A stretch of DNA of 64,000 nt from Mesocentrotus franciscanus (GCA_037976565.1 CP137679.1:27029539-27093538); one strand, 5' to 3'; counted from the stretch's first letter, positions 44,051-56,881 are shown. The notes: generated by a model from the sequence alone, not told the origin. Numbers and translations: made by a program.

Positions 44051-44441
44051 GATGAGGTAGAGGGAAACCCAGACAGATGGAGAGGGGGGGGGTAAAAACG
44101 GAGGAGGTGGAGACATGGAGAAAAAGACAGTGCTAGTGGGGATGAGGGAGAGAAAGACACACAGAGAGCCAAAAAGAGAGGGAGAAAGAAAAAGGTGGGA
44201 ATACAATCAATGAGTAGGGTAGAGGATAAAGACAGTGGAAATGACAGCTAGAGGAGTATCAGAGGGATAGATATATAGAGAAGAGAAGAGCGCGCAAATT
44301 GGAGGTATAGAGCCTGAATGTAGCATCGCAAGTTCACTTGTACCTTGAAATGCAGTACCTAATATATTTAAAATGAAAGTGAACATGATTGTATAGGTTA
44401 TGTGCAAATTAGATTCTTAACAAATATCAGAATGTTTTTAA

Positions 44442-44629
44442 AGCCCCTCTGCACTAGTTTGGCCAGGAGGGATTAGAGGGATTAGCGTGGTCACTGACAG
44501 GTGGTAATCTCATCAACTCAGCTCTCAATTAACATAAGATAAAGAGGATCATGGGGGACCAACGGGCACCGCTTAGGCATTGTTGTCTACATAGAGGGAG
44601 CAAGTAGCTACAAGTAGTACAGCGGGGCT
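44442..44629. mobile_element. TTAA-flanked 188-bp MITE
   Basis: It lies between TTAA at 44438-44441 and 44630-44633, with ends AGCCCCTCTGCACTAG and, reversed, AGCCCCGCTGTACTAC. It is homologous to 17023-17186 but has about 24 extra bases near the left. Confidence 0.8.
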
Positions 44630-44919
44630 TTAAATATAGCTTTAAACTATAAGAAATTAAAAGGAAAACGTTTAAACATATTTGGGTGGTCTTACGGCAC
44701 GTCGGATGTGGATATCCTTAAACATTGAAAAAGGAAAACTACAATTTGTCGCCGCAACACGCAATCTGAAACTTTCCCTCTTTCCTGTCATGGAACTTCT
44801 ACATCTTCTTATTGAGCTATTCGAATGGAAGGCTGTTGGCTTGTCACGCAACAACTGAACTATATCTGTCCCCACCGCGAGTTAACCAACCGGGCGTTCC
44901 TCCGAGAAGGAGAGATGAA

Positions 44920-45035
44920 GGGCGGGAGCGAGGGAGCCAGGGAGCGAGGGAGCGAGGAAAGGACGGAGGGATAGACGGAGGGATGGAGAAGGGGAGTGAG
45001 TGACAGAGAGTGAGAGAGAGAGAGAGAGAGAGACT
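44920..45035. repeat. (GAGG)n/(GA)n tract
   Basis: Purine-rich repeats ending in GAGAGA. Confidence 0.85.
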
Positions 45036-45614
45036 ATAGGAATGGTACAGGAGTCTATTAAATTCAGTCAGGGGTAAAAAGAGAGAGGTGTGAAAGATTA
45101 AAGATTAGAAGAAAGGACAACATGGAACCTTAACCCATCTCTCTCTCTATCCCTTTCTCTCTTCCGCCTTCCTTACCTTATCACATCCTCTCATAATTTT
45201 ATCCCTTTCTGTCTCTCTCCTCATTTAGCTGTAAATTATTTATCCTCTTTACGTCATAATGTTGGTCAATAAAATTCTTGGATTTTGTGATTTTTAGTTT
45301 GTTTGTTTTTTAAGTAACATACTGTGTATGCGAATAGCTAGGCTAGATAAAATCATTTATGCTTAGGATGAGGGCATAATAGATCACTACTTCCCTAGCA
45401 ATTCACTCGTTCGCTGGTATGCCGCGTTCTATACAATTAAAGGGACAGTTGAGTTTTGTTGCAGAGGGCACTACACAAAATATATATTTTTTTAGATAAT
45501 AAAAAACTGAGTGTCAAATTTGAAAGAATATACAATTTAAATGACAAAATCATCTTTGTTTAATCAAAATCGGTTCAGAGACAGCTGAAATATACATAAA
45601 TATAACCATTTCTA

Positions 45615-46875
45615 CACTGCAAAAACCAGGGTGTTAAATTTCTAACACCAGTATGGTATTTAATTTTTTTGACACCATTGGTGTTATTTTTAACACCGGT
45701 CAGATTTAAGCATGCATTAATAATTACTGGGTGTTAAGTAACATGGTGTTGTTTTATGCTTGGTGTTGAAAGTATCATCACGTGATTTCGTTTAAGGCGG
45801 TTGATTGGTCGAATAAGTTTTCACAAAGTGTACGCGCGCTTAATGATTACTTTACACGTGTTCACAGAAAAATACATTTATCATGATTTGTTAAGCAAAT
45901 TATGACAATGCACATCAATTTTGTGATTTGTATTTTCCTTTGGCAATTATTGACCAATAGATTATATGTCCGATCTTGTTACGATAATATTAACGTTTTA
46001 GCAATAGATATATTGATTATATGATTACTAACCAAGAAACAACATGCATGTTTATTATATATATATGTGTACCAGCCTGTACCAACTAGGCGTTGTGGCG
46101 TGCGCCTGTAATCCAGCTAACAGTGGAAGTTACAAACTGATTCAGCCGAGGACGCAGGTTCGAAACTGAATCACGTCTTTCGGATGGTGACGTTAAAGGT
46201 CGGTCCCCAGACGTAAATAATCATATCTGATTGATACACGTCTGTAAAAAAACCCAATACACACACACACCACATACTAGGCGTTGTGGCGTGCGCCTGT
46301 AATCCAGCTAACAGTGGAAGTTACAAACTGATTCAGCCGAGGACGCAGGTTCGAAACTGAGTCACGTCTTTCGGATGGTGACGTTAAAGGTCGGTCCCCA
46401 GACGTAAATAATCATATCTGATTGATACACGTCTGTAAAACCCAATCACACACACACACCACATACATGTTAATCTTGAATTTACTTCAAATGATCTATG
46501 TGATGGAGTTAATGCAATGGAGATTAGAATATACCTATTGGTGGACAGTTGCCAACATCGATTATGAATTATCAGTTTACCACTGGTTCCTCTACCCTGG
46601 TCGATAATGGTCGATAATAGGGAATATGGAATGTGGGACCATTAGACATACATAGAAAAATCTCTAATGGATCAACAAGAATATAAACACCAAAAGTGGA
46701 ATTGAATTTGTTATGATTCCAGATATTGGTGTTAATCTACACCAGTAGGAGTTGTCAAATATTAACACCAAAAATGGTGTTAAGTAACACCAGAGGAGTT
46801 GCACGATATAGATACCAAGAAAGTGTTAAATTTAACACCCTTGGTGTTAAATTTAACACTCTGGTTTTTGCAGTG
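45615..46875. mobile_element. TA-flanked non-autonomous DNA transposon
   Basis: Ends are CACTGCAAAAACCAG and its complement CTGGTTTTTGCAGTG, flanked by TA on both sides (45613-45614, 46876-46877), as in Tc1/mariner-type insertions. Sub-terminal regions contain many inverted copies of GGTGTTAAATTTAACACC-like sequence. There is no transposase ORF. Two SINE units sit inside. Confidence 0.75.
46085..46465 (+). repeat. Tandem pair of 7SL/SRP-like SINE units
   Basis: Two near-identical units of about 191 bp (46085-46275 and 46276-46465) each begin with a head containing GTGGCGTGCGCCTGTAATCC then AGCTA. This closely resembles the Alu domain of 7SL (SRP) RNA. A B-box-like GGTTCGAAACTG follows about 75 bases later, then a SINE body (GACGTTAAAGGTCGGTCCCC) and an (AC)n tail. 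Similarity to 7SL is by recognition, not alignment. The pair lies inside the TA-flanked element 45615-46875. Confidence 0.65.
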
Positions 46876-47439
46876 TAATATTAATTTTGTGGTGCCCCAC
46901 AAATATTCGGTAATTTTGAAGGCAGGCGTTGAAAAACGAGATAGCGGCTTATACGTTTTATTCCAGCCAATGCCAATATTGGCTTTTTGTTGCCTTTTTC
47001 GGCCCGTCTATTGTTATTATTAATTAATTAATTAATTTACGGCCACCGTATTTTTTGTTCAAGTGGAGGTGAATTGGTATGTATGTATTCAATCTAAATT
47101 CACATATTTTTGGGTCTAAAATTACCTTCATAGCAGTTTAAGGTTCTAAAAGGGCACTATAAATGTCATAAATAAGAATAAGAGCAATAACCATACACTT
47201 TGAATGCATTTGCGGTCTTAAACAAGAACTCAGCTATCCCTTTAAGATTGTTTCCCTGAGACGTCCCGCGTGTTCGTCCTATATGATTTATGATATGTAA
47301 AGCACATTGGTGAGGCCAAGCGATCTTAGGTAGATGTTAACATGTCAATCACTTGACGTCACGTGGAGCTAAGTCTGTTAAACACCTTGTTCCCGACATA
47401 ACGCCATCTGTCCCCTCCTTCTTTGCCACCCCTCCTTTT

Positions 47440-47525
47440 ATCTCTCTTTGTCTTTGTCTGTCTCTGTCTCTGTCTCTGTCTCTCTCCCTCCTTCTCTCTC
47501 TCTCTCTCTCCCTCTCTCTCCTCTC
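47440..47525. repeat. (CT)n microsatellite
   Basis: CTCTGT repeats grading into CTCT. Confidence 0.9.
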
Positions 47526-47668
47526 CACTATTCTGACTGATAGACTGATAGAGAACGAGAATGTGAAGAATAAATAGAGAAGCGGGAAAGCGAGAGGAAG
47601 AGAGATGGGATGGACAGATGGAAGAGGGTTGGAGTAGAAAGAGAAGATTAGTGTGGATTTATACAAAA

Positions 47669-47670
<2 letters not shown>

Positions 47671-47703
<33 letters not shown>
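47671..47703. repeat. (GA)n microsatellite
   Basis: Short GAGA tract followed by a G run. Confidence 0.9.
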
Positions 47704-47706
<3 letters not shown>

Positions 47707-48564
47707 AGCCGCCGGAGAGGAGGGAGGGGATGACAAGTAACAAACTTTCGTTCACCATACTCAAATGATCTTTTAAAAACATCCTAGCAATCAACCTTTC
47801 CAATGAACACTGTTTAATTACTTCTTCCCCTTTACGCCTTCGGCTATGACCATCAAACTCATCCGTTGCCGTAACATCATACGATCCATAATTCATCCAG
47901 AAAAGTGATCATTCTCTGAAATAAAGAATAAATCCGCAAGGAGGATGAACATTTATTGATCGAATGCTAATCAGTAGACGAATCTTGTCTATCGGAGACA
48001 TTATAAGCTGAACAAATAGAATCAGAGATAGGGATAGATACCCCTAGTTTATAAACATGAAATGGGGCCCACTCTGTGCATTTCAAAATAACTGCTTTGA
48101 GAATGATGCAAGTAGCCTATAACTTTTGATGTTGTTTTGTTGTTTTGTTTTAGCTTTTGAAAATAATACATCCACCTATACATCGAGGAGACAGATCAGA
48201 GTGTATCGTTGCTGCCTACATGAATAATGATGGAATAGGTTTCATGAACATTATCCTACCGTATTTCTTATTCAGTGAATTTGGCGATTTGTTTTACATA
48301 ACCCTTACTGGCTAATGGGCAAACTGACACAAACTGTATTCACACACAAACAAATGCCCGTCGCTCACGATTCATCATTTCGTTTGCGTTATTACCTGCG
48401 CTAATCAAATTTATGAAGCTGATGACAGGTGCATGCGCTACTAATTAGTCAACGCACTGTTTACACTGTTCATTCTGAATTCTCTTTCAGTACGCTGTCA
48501 GTCTCACACGTCACGTCAAAGACTGCGCCAATCGCTGACGCAGTTTTACGTCAGATTATGACGC
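47704..48564. other. No gene seen
   Basis: No supported feature. Confidence 0.55.
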
Positions 48565-48568
48565 TTAA

Positions 48569-48954
48569 CGAGAAGGTTGAGTTTTGGGAATAGGTGAACA
48601 AATAATTTGTGAGCGTTTTCATTGTTATTATGCAAGTGTGGAAGAACATCAGATACAAAATGTTCCCTGAAAAGCAAGGCTCTTCAAATGCCTTCATATT
48701 CTAAATATGGAATGTAACAGCATAAAAATCGGGACGGATTTTTATGCCACATGTTTGTGTAGTCCTATGTACATCTTTCTGTGTAAAGTGCTTGTTACTT
48801 TACCAGGACTGGGCCAAATTTCTTATCATTTTGATGATTCCAGAAGCTTGCAGTACACACCAACAATTATATGCTAAGATGATTAACCATTCTGATCGAT
48901 TCCACACCGTTTCTTTCACAATGCAATCGCATGACCAGAACTTCAACTTTATCT
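48569..48954 (+). mobile_element. TTAA-type MITE, 360-bp family, full length
   Basis: It lies between TTAA at 48565-48568 and 48955-48958. It shares TATGCAAGTGTGGAAGAACA and the TACATCTTTCTGTGTA segment with the other copies and has a small extra hairpin GTAACAGCATAAAAATC near 48715. Confidence 0.8.
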
Positions 48955-48958
48955 TTAA

Positions 48959-51200
48959 AGTGACTCGGTAACATTGCCTCAAATTCTGAAACACAATCCT
49001 GGATTTAGCTCATGCTGCAATCATATTTATAAATCTTTAGGTCAGTCAGGAAACCAATGACCAAGCCGATCGCCCATCTGATCATCAAGATATTTATGAT
49101 TGGAAATCGAAATTTCATTTTTCGTTTTCCTAACGGTTTTTATAACACTACAGTCTCTTGGGGAAAATGAGTATGGTAAAACCGGTCATTCGAAGATTTT
49201 TACTTTTTTGAGGCACTTCGTGATCATTTTGAAGCGCAAATTTGTTAGGGCTTCAATATTACACCATATCACATACACTGATAACACGTAGGGATGGGCA
49301 TCTCAGATTTAACATTGTTACTAAACGATGCCTTTAATGCTCATTAAACAAGAAAGTGTGTCTTTAAATATCAGTGCAACAGCCTGGATTAACAATGTTT
49401 AAATGGTTATGTAAATGTGTATCCCGCCTGCGTAGTGAAGCTTAAGGTGACCAAACCCACAAACCAAACTTAACATTACACTGCCTTCAATGGCCAATCA
49501 TTTTTCTGGTTTGGAGTTGGTTAGGCTGTGTGGCTGAGGTCTAATTGCGCGTATCTTCGATGTGACTTAGGTATGAGCGGTTTTATGGCTGATTTGAGCA
49601 CTCGGAGAATTGAGATCGCTGTGATAAGATTTCTCCGCCATGATATGAATGGTCTTTCCGCAATCATGAAACATTCATGGTTAGTGTCCTCACGGATTGT
49701 CTCTTCACATTTCCCCATGATTTAGAATCAAATCTTGGTTTCTCCGCACCCCTTACCTCGATAAAGAGTGAAAAGGGAAAAGAGAATTTAAAGATCGAAT
49801 CACACAAAATTTGACATTTATCTACCAGAACATTTGATAACGAAGTATTATTGAGATGATCTGTTCACTTTTCATAATTTTACGTGGAAGGTAGATAATA
49901 TCCCCATTGCATAGTTGTTTCAATGCCTTTTAATCGATAAGTAGCACATATAAGTGCGTGAGTGTGTGTGCGTGTGTGTGTGGTGTGTGTACATATCTTG
50001 TATTTAGATCTTAAGAGCGATCGAGAGCAGGAGTATATATTGTGTATTTGATACACTTCACTTCCATCGTTCGAACAAAGCATAAGTTGATTATAATTTA
50101 CGTGTTGTTTTCTTTTTCTTCAAAAGTCTGGGTTGTTGGTGAATGTATTTGTGAGATAAGGAAACCACTGTCTCTTCAAAATTCTGTTTAAGCTTTGATC
50201 TTTCAACAATTGAAATCATTTGCAAAATAGTACGTCATTAACGTTGACTCCCGATCAGACGTTCATAATTTCGTTATCAATTTGTTATCATGACTTGACT
50301 ATTACATGGCTTTATTGTTTTACTATAAGAGGGTAAATATCCTAACTAGGACAGGTAGACTTTGAAAGGTGAATGTGGTGCTTCATTATATTTGCTATTA
50401 GAGTGGAACGGTGTCATAGGTCGCGTCAGATATCCGGCTGCCCATATAGATATTTATATTGAGATGAAATGTCATTCCTCAGACTCATTTCAGACTTTCT
50501 CCTTTAAAGGTATTACAAAGTGTTGGTAAAAATATTGAATTCCTCTGAAACTGTTTGATCTTATAAAAAGATGTTATAGGAATATTTTTAACCAATCTCC
50601 ACTGCTGAAATACAGATATTTTTTTTTTAGTAAATTAAACAGTAATTAATAAATCAATTATTAGTTCCAAGCTGCCTGTATATAAAACAGCCCCTGGTGT
50701 TGTTTACTAGCGCCATCTACTGTCGTACATGGTCCTTGGTATAATCGATGTTGAAACTGTGTTACGTCTCGGCGCAAGCCTCGACACCGCGGTGACCTCG
50801 CTGAGCGGGAAGGGACTGTATTCGCATGGCTTATATCCATGGTACAGTGTGTGTCTGTGTAGTGTATGAATCAGATACACATCTCCGTTGCCGTTCAATA
50901 TGCACAATGCATAGACCTACGTGATTAGTAGGTCCATGGTAAAACCCTCTTCGGCAACCGTCTCAATCTAGTCTCAGCTTCGACTGATACAGCTCTTGGA
51001 TCTATATACATGTATAATAGACAAGTTTCCAGTAGGCCTACGGGATACATGAACTCTTATTATTTGTTCAATTCTTATGTCTGAAATGTATTCAGGAAAG
51101 AATATCGGAAAGAAAGCAATATGAAAATGAATGACCACAAAATCGTTCAGATATAGGCCTACATGTAAGAAATACAAGAAATATGTCTATCTAGATAGTC
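48959..51200. other. No gene seen
   Basis: About 2.2 kb without a supported feature. Overlapping 65-codon frames on both strands at 49521-49725 show no domain. Confidence 0.5.
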
Positions 51201-51204
51201 TCCT

Positions 51205-51208
51205 CTCT

Positions 51209-51239
<31 letters not shown>

Positions 51240-51290
51240 TCTGTCTCTCTCTGTCTCTCTCTATTTCTCTCCCTCTCCCTCTCTCTTTCC
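51205..51290. repeat. (CT)n microsatellite
   Basis: CTCTCTGT units repeated several times. Confidence 0.9.
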
Positions 51291-51749
51291 TAAAACACGG
51301 TAGTTTGTTTGGCGCTAGTTCAGAATCATATCTAGACTTCGACCCCTAACTCCGGCGTGAAGATACCCTACTAAAACATACCAAAAATCAACTAAATCTT
51401 CATCGATTGTTCAAATAATGGTCATGATTTAAAAGCCGTTATGTTTCTTACCTGTTTTTGTCAATTTTCTTATCTTTTGAGGAGTATTTTTCTGAAAAAT
51501 GAACACTTTAGTATACACTTTCTCACAGGTTTCACGGCAAACCGCTGCACAATACATGGTGGGTTGCGTGCGGTCGAGCGCCTGCGTGAAGTTATCTACC
51601 GTAATACTTAGGGTATCTCCACCCCGGAGTTACGGGTCGAAATTTGGATATGATTCTGAACTAGCGTCGTTTGTTTTTTTCCTGTACCGTTTGGATTATA
51701 ACCAATTATATTTCACCGCGTCTCTCTCTCGATCTCTCTCCGAAATATT

Positions 51750-51990
51750 ATAGGCCCTTATTATCATTGTCATATATATCATCCTCATCTACATGCATAA
51801 CCCAAACCCACAAAAATATATGGTCACTTCACGAAAATGAGAATTTCTATCGTTTTTGTGATTATATCATTATCCTTGTCATATCATCAACATCTACATA
51901 ACAGTCAAAAAAACAAATATGATTCTTAATTTCACGGTAATGAGAACGTATATCGTTTTGTGGTTATTATCCTTGTCATTATATCATCCA
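51750..51990. repeat. Tandem repeat, about 100-bp unit
   Basis: Units contain TATCGTTTTTGTGATTAT and TTATCCTTGTCATATCATC. The same units reappear at 56190-56400, flanking the nested repeat block. Confidence 0.65.
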
Positions 51991-51992
51991 AA

Positions 51993-52170
51993 TAAAATTC
52001 AAACATGGTTTATTTCTAATTCGATACCAGTGATTTACAAATGTTGCTGAAATGACATGTTTTTTCCGGGATTTGACCACCGAAATACAATTCAAACGTG
52101 GTTTATTTCTAATTCGATACCAGTAATTTACAAATGTTGCTGAAATGACATGATTTTCCTGGATTTTTCG
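51993..52170. repeat. Two-copy tandem repeat, about 95 bp
   Basis: GTTTATTTCTAATTCGATAC and TTTACAAATGTTGCTGAAAT occur in both copies (about 52007 and 52100). Confidence 0.8.
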
Positions 52171-52254
52171 CACTTTTTTAACAATTTATACTTTTGTATG
52201 CGTTTGTTGGAAAATGACTCATTCCCAAATTTACAGACGGGCAAAAAAATATGC

Positions 52255-53163
52255 TTATTTAGAAGCATTCATGTCAGGACCTGCGGAACGGCGGTGCTCG
52301 GGGGGCTCGAACCCCCTCACCTTTTGAAAAAGAGTAATAGAAAGAAAGAAAGAATAGCGACCTGCCAGTGTCACAAATGAGATATCAAAATATGCATGCT
52401 CATCTGACCGTAATTTATTGCCTGAAACCCCTGAGCTTCTTGGTGCTTCGCCCCCTGGACCCACTATTAGTAAACTGCCTGTGTCACAAATAAGGTATCA
52501 CAATATGCTCATCTGACTGTAATTAAATGCCTAAAACCCTTGAGATTCCGGGGGCTCTGCCCCTGGACCCCATCAGGGGCCCTAAGGCCAGCCATCTAAC
52601 CATAATTTCTTGCCTAGAGCCCCTGAGCTTATGGGGGCTCCGCCCCCTGGACTCCACGCCTATTAGTAAACTGCCTGTGTCACAAATAAGTTATCACAAT
52701 ATGCTCATCTGACCGTAATTAAATGCCTAAAAACCTTGAGATTCCGGGGGCTCTGCCCCTGGACCCCATCAGGGGCCCTAAGGCCAGCCCCTGGATGCTC
52801 ATCTAACCGTGATTTCTTGCCTAAAGCCCCTGAGCTTGTGGGGGCTCCGCCCCCTGGACCCCACGCCTGTTAGTAACCTGCATGTGTCACAAATAAGTTA
52901 TCACAGTATGCTCATCTGACCGTAATTAAATGCCTAAAACCCCTGAGCTTCCGGCGGCTCGGCCCCTGGATCCCATCAAGGGCGCTACGGCCGGCCCCTG
53001 AATGCTCATCTGACCGCGTAATTTATTCCCTCAAACCCCTGAGCTTCTGGGGGTTCCGCCCCCTGTACCCCAAGCCAATTAGTAACCTGCAGGTGTCACA
53101 AACTAATAAGGTATCAAAATATGCTCATCTGACCGTAATTGAATGCGTAAGACCCCTGAGCTT
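52255..53163. repeat. Satellite array, about 200-bp unit
   Basis: TGCCTGTGTCACAAATAAG-like motifs recur at about 52475, 52672, 52878 and 53088. Units contain GGGGGCTCCGCCCCCTGGAC hairpin-forming motifs. Confidence 0.8.
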
Positions 53164-56100
53164 CAGGCGCGTAGCCAGGGGACGGTGGGGGCAGTCGCCA
53201 CCCCCCCAAAAAGGCCAAAAAGAGAGAGAGAGAGAGAGAGAGAAAAAAGAGGACGTAGGAAGAAAAAGGGAAAAGGAGTCGAGAACGGTACAACGAATCG
53301 TCTCCTTTCTCTAATAATTTAATGAAACGTCAAAGCTTGGGTGAAACTGAATTCAGACCAGGATTAAGAGTCGAGAACGGTACAACGAATTGTTCCTCTC
53401 TAATAATTTAATGAAACGTCAAAGCTTCCGCGCTTCGCGCGGGGGAACTGAATCGAGAACGGTACAACGAATCGTCTTCTTTCTCTAATAATTTAATGAA
53501 ACGTCAAAGCTTTCCCGCTTCGCGCGGGAGGGGAAAATTTAATTCAGACAAGGATTAAGAGTCGAGAACGGTACAACGGATCGTCTTCTTTCTCTAATAA
53601 TTTAATGAAACGTCAAAGCTTGGGTGAAACTGAATTCAGACCAGGATTTAGAGTCGAGAACGGTACAACGAATCGTTCCTCTCTCTAATAATTTAATGAA
53701 ACGTCAAAGCTTCCTTCGCGCGGGGGAACTGAATCGAGAACGGTACAACGAATCGTCTTCTTTCTCTAATAATTTAATAAAAAGTCAAAAAATTTAATTC
53801 AGACAAGGATTAAGAGTCGAGAACGGTACAACGGATCGTCTTCTTTCTCTAATAATTTAATGAAACGTCAAAGCTTCCGGGGGCAGAGGCGGCGCTCCCG
53901 GGGGGGGGGGCACAGTGCCCTCCCACTTTTTCAAGAACCCCAAAAGTGCCCCTTTTACATAGGAGAAATGTCCCTTTAACTTTGTAAAGTGCCCCTTTTA
54001 CATAGGAAAAGTGCCCCTTTACTTTGACAAGTGCCCCTATTAATTTTTAAAAGTGCCCCTTCCCCTTTCCACCTCTGATAAGTGCCCCTTTTATGTTGAC
54101 ACTTACCCCTTTTCCTTCAACAAGTTCCCATTTTCCTTTGCAATATTCTCATAAGTGCCCTTTTTAATCTCTAGTAAGTGCCCCTTTTCAGGTACGAGAA
54201 GCGCCCTTTTCACTTTTGATAAGCGCCCTCTTCACCTCTGATAACTGTCCTATTCAAATCTGAGAGGTGCCCCTTTTGCTTTGACAGGTGCCCCTTTCCT
54301 TTGTAAGAAGTGCCCCTTCCTCTTTTAATAACTACCCCTTTTTAACTCGGATAAACGCATCTTATCTTTTCACATGTGCCCCTTTCCTTTCTAATAAGTG
54401 CCTCTTTTCCTTATGATAAGTGCCCCATTAAAAAAGAGCCCCTTCTCATAAATGCCCCCTTTTACCTATGAAAATAGTTCCTTTTCATTCTCATAATAAG
54501 TGCCCTTTTTCATCTCTTGTAAATGACCCTATTCAATTCTGAGAGATACTCGTTTTACTTTGACAAGTGCACCTTCCCTCCTGATAAGTGCTCTTTTCAT
54601 CTCTAATAAATGCCACTTTTATTTTGACACGTCCCCTTTTCCTTCCTAATAAAAGCTCTTTTTCCTTCTTATAAGTGCCCCTTCCCTTCTCATGATTACC
54701 TCTTTTCATCTCTGATAAGTGCCTCGTTTATTTTAGCATGTGCCTCTTTTTCTTTTTAATAAGAGCCACTTCCCTCTTCTAATAAAAGCCCCCCTTTCAC
54801 CTCCGATAAATGCACCTATTAAAATCTGATCGGTGCCCCTTTTTCAACAAATGCACATTTCCCTTTATTATTAGCGCCCATTTTCATTCTCATAAGTGCC
54901 TCTTTTCATATATGGTCAGTGCCCCTTTTCAGATGCGATAAGTGCTCCTTTTCACCTCTGATAATTACCAGTTTAACAATGATACGTGCCCCTTTTCTTT
55001 CTAATAAGGAACCTATCCCTTTTCATAAATGCCCCTTTTCACTTCTTATAAAAGCCCCTATCAAAATCTGATGGGTGCCTCTTTTCCGTCGACAAATGCC
55101 CATTTTCCATTCTCATAAGTGCCTCTTTGTTTAGGTGTAAGAAGTGCTCCATTTTCACCTCTGGTAATTAGCCTTTGTACTTTGACACGTGCTGCTTTTC
55201 TTTTCTAATCCCTTTTATCCCTTTTGGTAAGTGTCCCCTTTTCCTCTCATTATTAAACGTGCCCCTAATTTCCAGCGACTAAGAGCAATTTCCCCCAAAG
55301 TTCCCTTTATAAGATGTACCGGTAATTTTTCGCGCTGCGACCTCACAAATCTTTAAAATTTTCCTCGCTCGCTTTGCTCGCTCGCAAGTGAATTTTCAGA
55401 CCATAGCATCCAACTGCAAAGTATGATGCTTAACCAATATCTTATATGATGTATAAAGAGAAACAAATATTAAAATCACCCCTGATAATGTAATCACAAT
55501 ATAGGGGTATATACCAATGTTTAAAAACTTGTATCTTTTCGCTTTGAGATTTCCCTTTGAAGGTGCCCTTTTTCCAGAAAGTGCCCTTTTTTTGTTGGTG
55601 CCCCCCCCCACTTTGGAAGTCGCTCCGCCGCCTCTGTCCGGGGGAAAGTGAATCGAGAACGGTACAACGAATCGTCTTCTTTCTCTAATAATTTAATGAA
55701 ACGTCAAAGCTTCCGCGCTTCGCGCGAGAGGGAAACTGAATTCAGACAAGGATTAAGAGTCGAGAACAGTACAACGAATCGTCTTCTTTCTCTAATAATT
55801 TAATGAAACGTCGCGCGGAAGGGGGGGGGACTGAATTCAGACAAGGATTAAGAGTCGAGAACGGTACAACGAAAGATCGTTCCTTTCTCTAATAATTTAA
55901 TGAAACGTCAAAGCTTCTGCGCTTCGCGCGGGAGGAAATTTAATTCAGACAAGGATTAAGAGTCGAGAACGGTACAACGAATCGTCTTCTTTCTCTAATT
56001 TAATGAAACGTCAAAGCTTCCAGGGAAGTGAATCGAGAACGGTACAACGAATCGTCTTCTTTCTCTAATAATTTAATGAAACGTCAAAGCTTCCGCGCTT

Positions 56101-56189
56101 CGCGCGAGAGAAACTCAATTCAGACAAGGATTAAGAGTCGAGAACGGTACAACGAATCGTCTTCTTTCTCTAATAATTTAACGAAACGT
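53164..56189. mobile_element. Second copy of the satellite-bearing hAT-like element, inverted and interrupted
   Basis: It begins CAGGCGCGTAGCCAGGGG, the reverse of the right end of 26430-27453, and continues with the same 110-bp satellite on the opposite strand (53300-53875 and 55645-56189). It is interrupted by another element at 53884-55636. The expected second terminus and target duplication were not found, so it is truncated near 56189. Confidence 0.65.
53884..55636. mobile_element. Nested hAT-like element with degenerate AGTGCCCCTTTT minisatellite
   Basis: A perfect 8-bp duplication TCCGGGGG flanks it (53876-53883, 55637-55644). Ends are CAGAGGCGGCG and, reversed, CAGAGGCGGCGGAGCGAC. 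Most of the interior is a degenerate repeat of roughly 25-35-bp units around AAGTGCCCCTTTT. There is no transposase ORF. Confidence 0.8.
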
Positions 56190-56400
56190 CTCAAACCCCA
56201 AAATACGGTCCTATCACGCGAATGAGAACTTCTATCGTTTTTGTGATTATTATTATCCTTGTGATATCATCCTCATCTACATGCCCCCAATAAAAAATAC
56301 GGCCCTTTCACGCGAATGACATCTTCTATCGTTTTGGTGATTATTATCCTTGCCATACATTATCATCCTCATTTACATGAACCACAACCAAAAAAGGGAT
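56190..56400. repeat. Tandem repeat matching 51750-51990
   Basis: Units with TTCTATCGTTTTTGTGATTA and TTATCCTTGTGATATCATCC resume here after the nested block. Confidence 0.6.
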
Positions 56401-56501
56401 AATCATCAGAATATTCATGATGGATTCCGATTTATCAAATTGTCTCCGATGTATTTCAGCGTTATATTGCGAAGAAGAACAAGAATGTATGTCAATACAT
56501 C

Positions 56502-56881
56502 CAGTGGCGGATCAGGGCCCGGGCCCCGGGCCCTCCTAGCAAAAAAAACAGGTAAAAACACCCTTTTGAAGAAAAAAGAAGATGGGCCCCCTGGCGCCCA
56601 AGGGGTGGGGGTGGCGGTGGAAAAATCACCCTTCCCGTAGGAAATTTTTTTAGGATGCCCCAAAAAAAAAAAAAAAAATTGTGCTCACTCCCCTGGCGCC
56701 CAAGGGGTGGTGGCGGTGGAAAAAATAACTCTTCCCGGATGGAAAACCTTTTTCGGGTGCCAAAAAAATTGTGCTCACAACCCCCCACTGAGCAAAAATC
56801 GACCGGCACGATTTTCAAATTTTTCGCACGAAGTGGGCGCCTTTAGGCCCCCTCCCTTGCCGCCGGCTGGATCCGCCCCTG
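56502..56881. mobile_element. hAT-like MITE, 380 bp, recent
   Basis: A perfect 8-bp duplication AATACATC flanks it (56494-56501, 56882-56889). Ends are CAGTGGCGGATCAGGG and, reversed, CAGGGGCGGATCCAGC. The interior has two tandem units of about 110 bp beginning CCCCTGGCGCCCAAGGGGTG. Confidence 0.85.

Noticed and set aside
49521..49725. Overlapping 65-codon frames on both strands
   Set aside because: No domain, no splice context and no compositional sign of coding.
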